Assembly: GCF_900106665.1 (NCBI RefSeq)
Contig: NZ_FNNA01000002.1
Coordinates: 930,001 to 994,000, forward strand
Reading direction: 5' to 3'
Origin: Paracoccus sanguinis
GTDB taxonomy: Bacteria > Pseudomonadota > Alphaproteobacteria > Rhodobacterales > Rhodobacteraceae
Length of the DNA: 64,000 nt
Within the stretch, counting starts at the first letter, position 1; the number at the start of each line of letters is the position of its first letter. Made by a program: the position numbers and the translations under genes. This document shows, piece after piece, positions 61,980-64,000 of the stretch. The notes below the pieces were generated by a model, which was given only the letters and a program-made list of their open reading frames with translations, searched no databases and was not told the DNA's origin.

Positions 61980-62840
61980 GTGGACCGGGACAAGGCCGAA
62001 CTTCGCTGGGGGATTGAGCAGCGCCTCGAGTTCATCGAGTTCCGTCTGTTCTGGGAGGGACACGTCAATCGTATCGACGTGATGCAGCAGTTCGGCGTCT
62101 CGGTGAACCAGGCATCCTCGGACCTGAACCGCTACATCGCGCTGGCGCCGGACAACATGGTCTACGACAAGAGCGCGCGCACCTATGTCCGTGGCCCGGA
62201 CTTCGACTGCAAGTTCCGCCCGCCGGACGCAGCGCACTACCTCGCCCAAATCCGCCTGGTTGCCGACGATGTGCTGGAGCGCGAGGATTGCTGGATCCCT
62301 GAACTGCCACCCTACGCATCCGCCCCGACGCCGGTTCGCGGCGTTGAGCCGGTGACACTTCGCTCGGTTGTCGGCGCCATCCGCCGGTCCGAGGCGATCG
62401 AGGTGAAGTACCAGTCCCTGTCTAGCCCCGAGCCGCGTTGGCGCTGGATCGCTCCGCACGCCATCGGGTTCGACGGGTTCCGCTGGCACACACGGGCGTT
62501 CTGCCTGACCGATGACTGCTTCAAGGACTTCCTGCTCTCGCGGGTGCTGGAGATTCGAGGATCGCGTGAGAGCGAAGCGTCAGCCGACGATGATCGCGAC
62601 TGGCATTCCGAGGTCACGCTGGAGGTCGGGCCCCACCCCGCCCTGTCGGAAACTCAGGCAAAGGTCATCGCGCTCGACTACGGGATGCGTGGCGGCAAGG
62701 CGAAGATCAAGGTCCGACGTGCGCTGTTGTACTACGCGCTGAGACGTCTGGGACTCGATACTGATCCCAGCGCGAGGAAGCCACAAGACCAGCAGATCAT
62801 ACTTCTCAACAGGGAGGTCATTCATGAAGATCATGGATAG
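61980..62840 (+). CDS. WYL-domain regulator, BrxR/CapW type
   Basis: The GTG start at 61980 gives 286 residues. An N-terminal winged helix-turn-helix lies at about 5-75 (RWGIEQRLEFIEFRLFWEGHVNRIDVMQQF), and a WYL domain at about 125-215 (EPVTLRSVVGAIRRSEAIEVKYQ, RWHTRAFCL). A C-terminal WCX-like domain (GKAKIKVRRALLYYALRRLGL) follows. The start RWGIEQRLEFIEFRLFWEG closely fits BrxR/CapW repressors, which control BREX and CBASS phage-defence operons and probably sense nucleotides or DNA damage. It precedes and overlaps the ankyrin/sigma-like gene by 17 bases, so it likely controls that operon. Confidence 0.85.
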   Translation: MDRDKAELRWGIEQRLEFIEFRLFWEGHVNRIDVMQQFGVSVNQASSDLNRYIALAPDNMVYDKSARTYVRGPDFDCKFRPPDAAHYLAQIRLVADDVLEREDCWIPELPPYASAPTPVRGVEPVTLRSVVGAIRRSEAIEVKYQSLSSPEPRWRWIAPHAIGFDGFRWHTRAFCLTDDCFKDFLLSRVLEIRGSRESEASADDDRDWHSEVTLEVGPHPALSETQAKVIALDYGMRGGKAKIKVRRALLYYALRRLGLDTDPSARKPQDQQIILLNREVIHEDHG

Positions 62841-64000
62841 ACTGTCCCGCATCTTCGGCAGTCGCGACGAGGCGACGAGCGAACCGGAGAGCCATGTTCT
62901 TGGCCCTTTCGAGATCCGGCTGATCGCCGAAGGGAAGCTCGAGCGGCTTGCCGATTTTGCGGCATCCTCCCGCCTCCACGCGGCCGACCCTAAGGGAGAT
63001 ACGCCGCTCCACCTTGCTGCGCGCATGGGCAATCTTGCCGTTTGCGATCTCTTCATTCGGTCGGGTGCTGACCCCGGCGTACTGAACCACGACCGACAGA
63101 CGCCTGCTGATGTGGCATTTGCCGAAGGTCACGGTCTCACCGCGCAGCTTCTGTCTTCGCTTGTTGCGGGGTCGCCGGAAACGGAGACGGAGACGGTTAG
63201 CGAGCGCGAGGTTTCACTCGTGGTCGACTCTGTCGTTGCCGGGCACAATGCAGTTCGGGAGCACCGTTTCGCGGGAATTCAGGAGACTGAGCCAGCCGAT
63301 AGGGTTGACGACCTGGATGACCTGCTGAATTTCGAAGCTGAGGCAGAACCAGAGGAATTCTTCGATCAGTACGCGGGCGATACGGCATCGGGGACATTCG
63401 TTGCGCTCGTCAGTTCGTCACCCGTGGTTTCGGATGACGAGGACGGGGATTGGGATCTCGACCTTTCACAAGCACCAATTTCCGGAGAGGGCATCGGCTC
63501 CAGTGCCGCTGCGGCCGCCGATCACGGTGCAGAGAGTGACTTCCTGCAGGTCCGCAACCGCGGCCGACAATCGGTCAAACGAGCGGTCGTCCAGACCGGC
63601 ACGCGGATGTCGATCGACCCAGATCTCTGCTTCACATGGGCAGAGGAGATTCTGGCAAAGGGTCGGTGCTCCCTCGACGATATCGACCGCCTGGTCGCCC
63701 ATTGCGAAGGGAATGGTGATCTCGAGGAACTGCGCATCAATCTCCAGCGCAACCTGGAAGCAGCTGGCTTCGATCTCGCTCAAGAGACGGGGCATGATGC
63801 CGACCTCTGGGACGCCGTCTCGGACACATCGTCCGATGACCTTGCTGACGCGATAGAGGCAGCCCTTACGCGTCGGACGCGGCTTCCCGGCACACAGCGC
63901 TTCGTCATGGACAAATCAGAAGAGCTGCAGTTGCTGGAGCCAATGATGCGGGCCAAGCAGGAACTCCAGCTGGGCATCCTGGCCTCCGAGACCGCCGTCG
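62824..64000 (+). CDS. Ankyrin-repeat protein with sigma-70-like region (3' end outside window)
   Basis: The first 392 residues are visible and the frame is still open at the window end. The ATG at 62824 follows GGGAGG at good distance and overlaps the WYL gene by 17 bases. Ankyrin repeats lie at about 58-115 (DPKGDTPLHLAARMGNLAVC, then NHDRQTPADVAFAEGHG). An acidic low-complexity linker follows (about 125-255). From about 264 the pattern resembles the N-terminal regions of group-1/2 sigma-70 factors: LAKGRCSLDDIDRLVAHCEG like region 1.1, and EELQLLEPMMRAKQELQLGI like region 1.2. DNA-binding regions 2-4 would lie beyond 64000. The sigma assignment is inference. Confidence 0.75.
   Translation, partial: MKIMDRLSRIFGSRDEATSEPESHVLGPFEIRLIAEGKLERLADFAASSRLHAADPKGDTPLHLAARMGNLAVCDLFIRSGADPGVLNHDRQTPADVAFAEGHGLTAQLLSSLVAGSPETETETVSEREVSLVVDSVVAGHNAVREHRFAGIQETEPADRVDDLDDLLNFEAEAEPEEFFDQYAGDTASGTFVALVSSSPVVSDDEDGDWDLDLSQAPISGEGIGSSAAAAADHGAESDFLQVRNRGRQSVKRAVVQTGTRMSIDPDLCFTWAEEILAKGRCSLDDIDRLVAHCEGNGDLEELRINLQRNLEAAGFDLAQETGHDADLWDAVSDTSSDDLADAIEAALTRRTRLPGTQRFVMDKSEELQLLEPMMRAKQELQLGILASETAV

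Larger units (their letters stand above)
58816..64000. mobile_element. Integrative genomic island (left part, continues past window end)
   Basis: The island starts at the tRNA-Met 3' fragment and contains a DUF6880 gene, a tyrosine integrase, a WYL-domain regulator and an ankyrin/sigma-like gene. Cargo genes show a less extreme codon bias than the kdp side. No plasmid-transfer or phage structural gene is seen in the visible 5 kb. The content fits a defence-type island. The right boundary is outside the window. Confidence 0.75.

Overview
The window is high-GC DNA, densely packed with ATGA-type overlapping operons. It reads like an alphaproteobacterium of the Rhodobacterales (Paracoccus/Rhodobacter relatives). 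This rests on gene content and protein character only: a pqqABCDE cluster, a NosP/NahK-like FIST-kinase pair, DUF1127 beside a GcvA-like LysR, and a CtrA-type box. No rRNA or marker gene is present to fix the genus. All calls come from reading the sequence and translations; no database search was run.

Layout. (1) 1-9.2 kb: two LysR regulators, 3-hydroxybutyrate dehydrogenase, a NitT/TauT-type ABC importer on the minus strand, and a divergent sensory module (NarL-type response regulator, FIST-domain protein, hybrid histidine kinase). (2) 9.2-18.2 kb: a 25-aa membrane peptide, an excalibur-domain protein behind a CtrA-like box, the glycine cleavage operon gcvT-gcvH-VOC-gcvP under a tandem glycine riboswitch, a ferric-iron-type ABC ATPase, an SDR, and an exported-protein pair. 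(3) 18.4-22.2 kb: tRNA-Ala(CGC) and a complete pqqABCDE operon whose pqqA is too short for routine ORF calling. (4) 22.2-25.7 kb: a decay zone with a GntR regulator, a TSUP permease interrupted by one ochre codon, a beheaded DUF1028 gene, an IS5-family transposase relic and a frameshifted Lrp-type regulator. (5) 25.8-33.3 kb: an organosulfur cassette (flavoprotein, 50-aa membrane protein, FMN reductase, TauD/AtsK-type dioxygenase, FMN-dependent monooxygenase, SsuCAB-type importer).

(6) 33.4-43.3 kb, minus strand: the most unusual locus. One long operon encodes an exported small protein, an extremely Met/Gly/Ser-rich exported repeat protein, a fused six-haem cytochrome c, a Tat-exported DmsA-like molybdoenzyme, a DmsB-like Fe-S subunit, a TorD-type chaperone, a polyferredoxin and an atypical NtrC-like regulator without the sigma-54 GAFTGA loop. 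A cluster of TGTCAG elements sits upstream, before a divergent mrp/apbC gene. I infer that a periplasmic methionine-rich protein may be paired with an S-oxide reductase, analogous to MrpX/MsrP systems.

(7) 44.7-53.5 kb: yjdM and an aromatic-acid operon (fumarylacetoacetase, MBL protein, FAD monooxygenase, DUF2783, VOC protein, maleylacetoacetate isomerase, TRAP transporter), followed by an aldehyde dehydrogenase cut off after about 64 residues. (8) 53.7-58.2 kb: a kdpFABC operon whose kdpC loses its 3' end at the same junction, plus an extra 28-aa peptide. (9) 58.8 kb to the end: an integrative element starting at the 3' half of a tRNA-Met gene, with a DUF6880 gene, a tyrosine integrase, a WYL regulator of the BrxR/CapW type and an open-ended protein joining ankyrin repeats to a sigma-70-like region. 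This looks like the start of a defence-type island running beyond the window.
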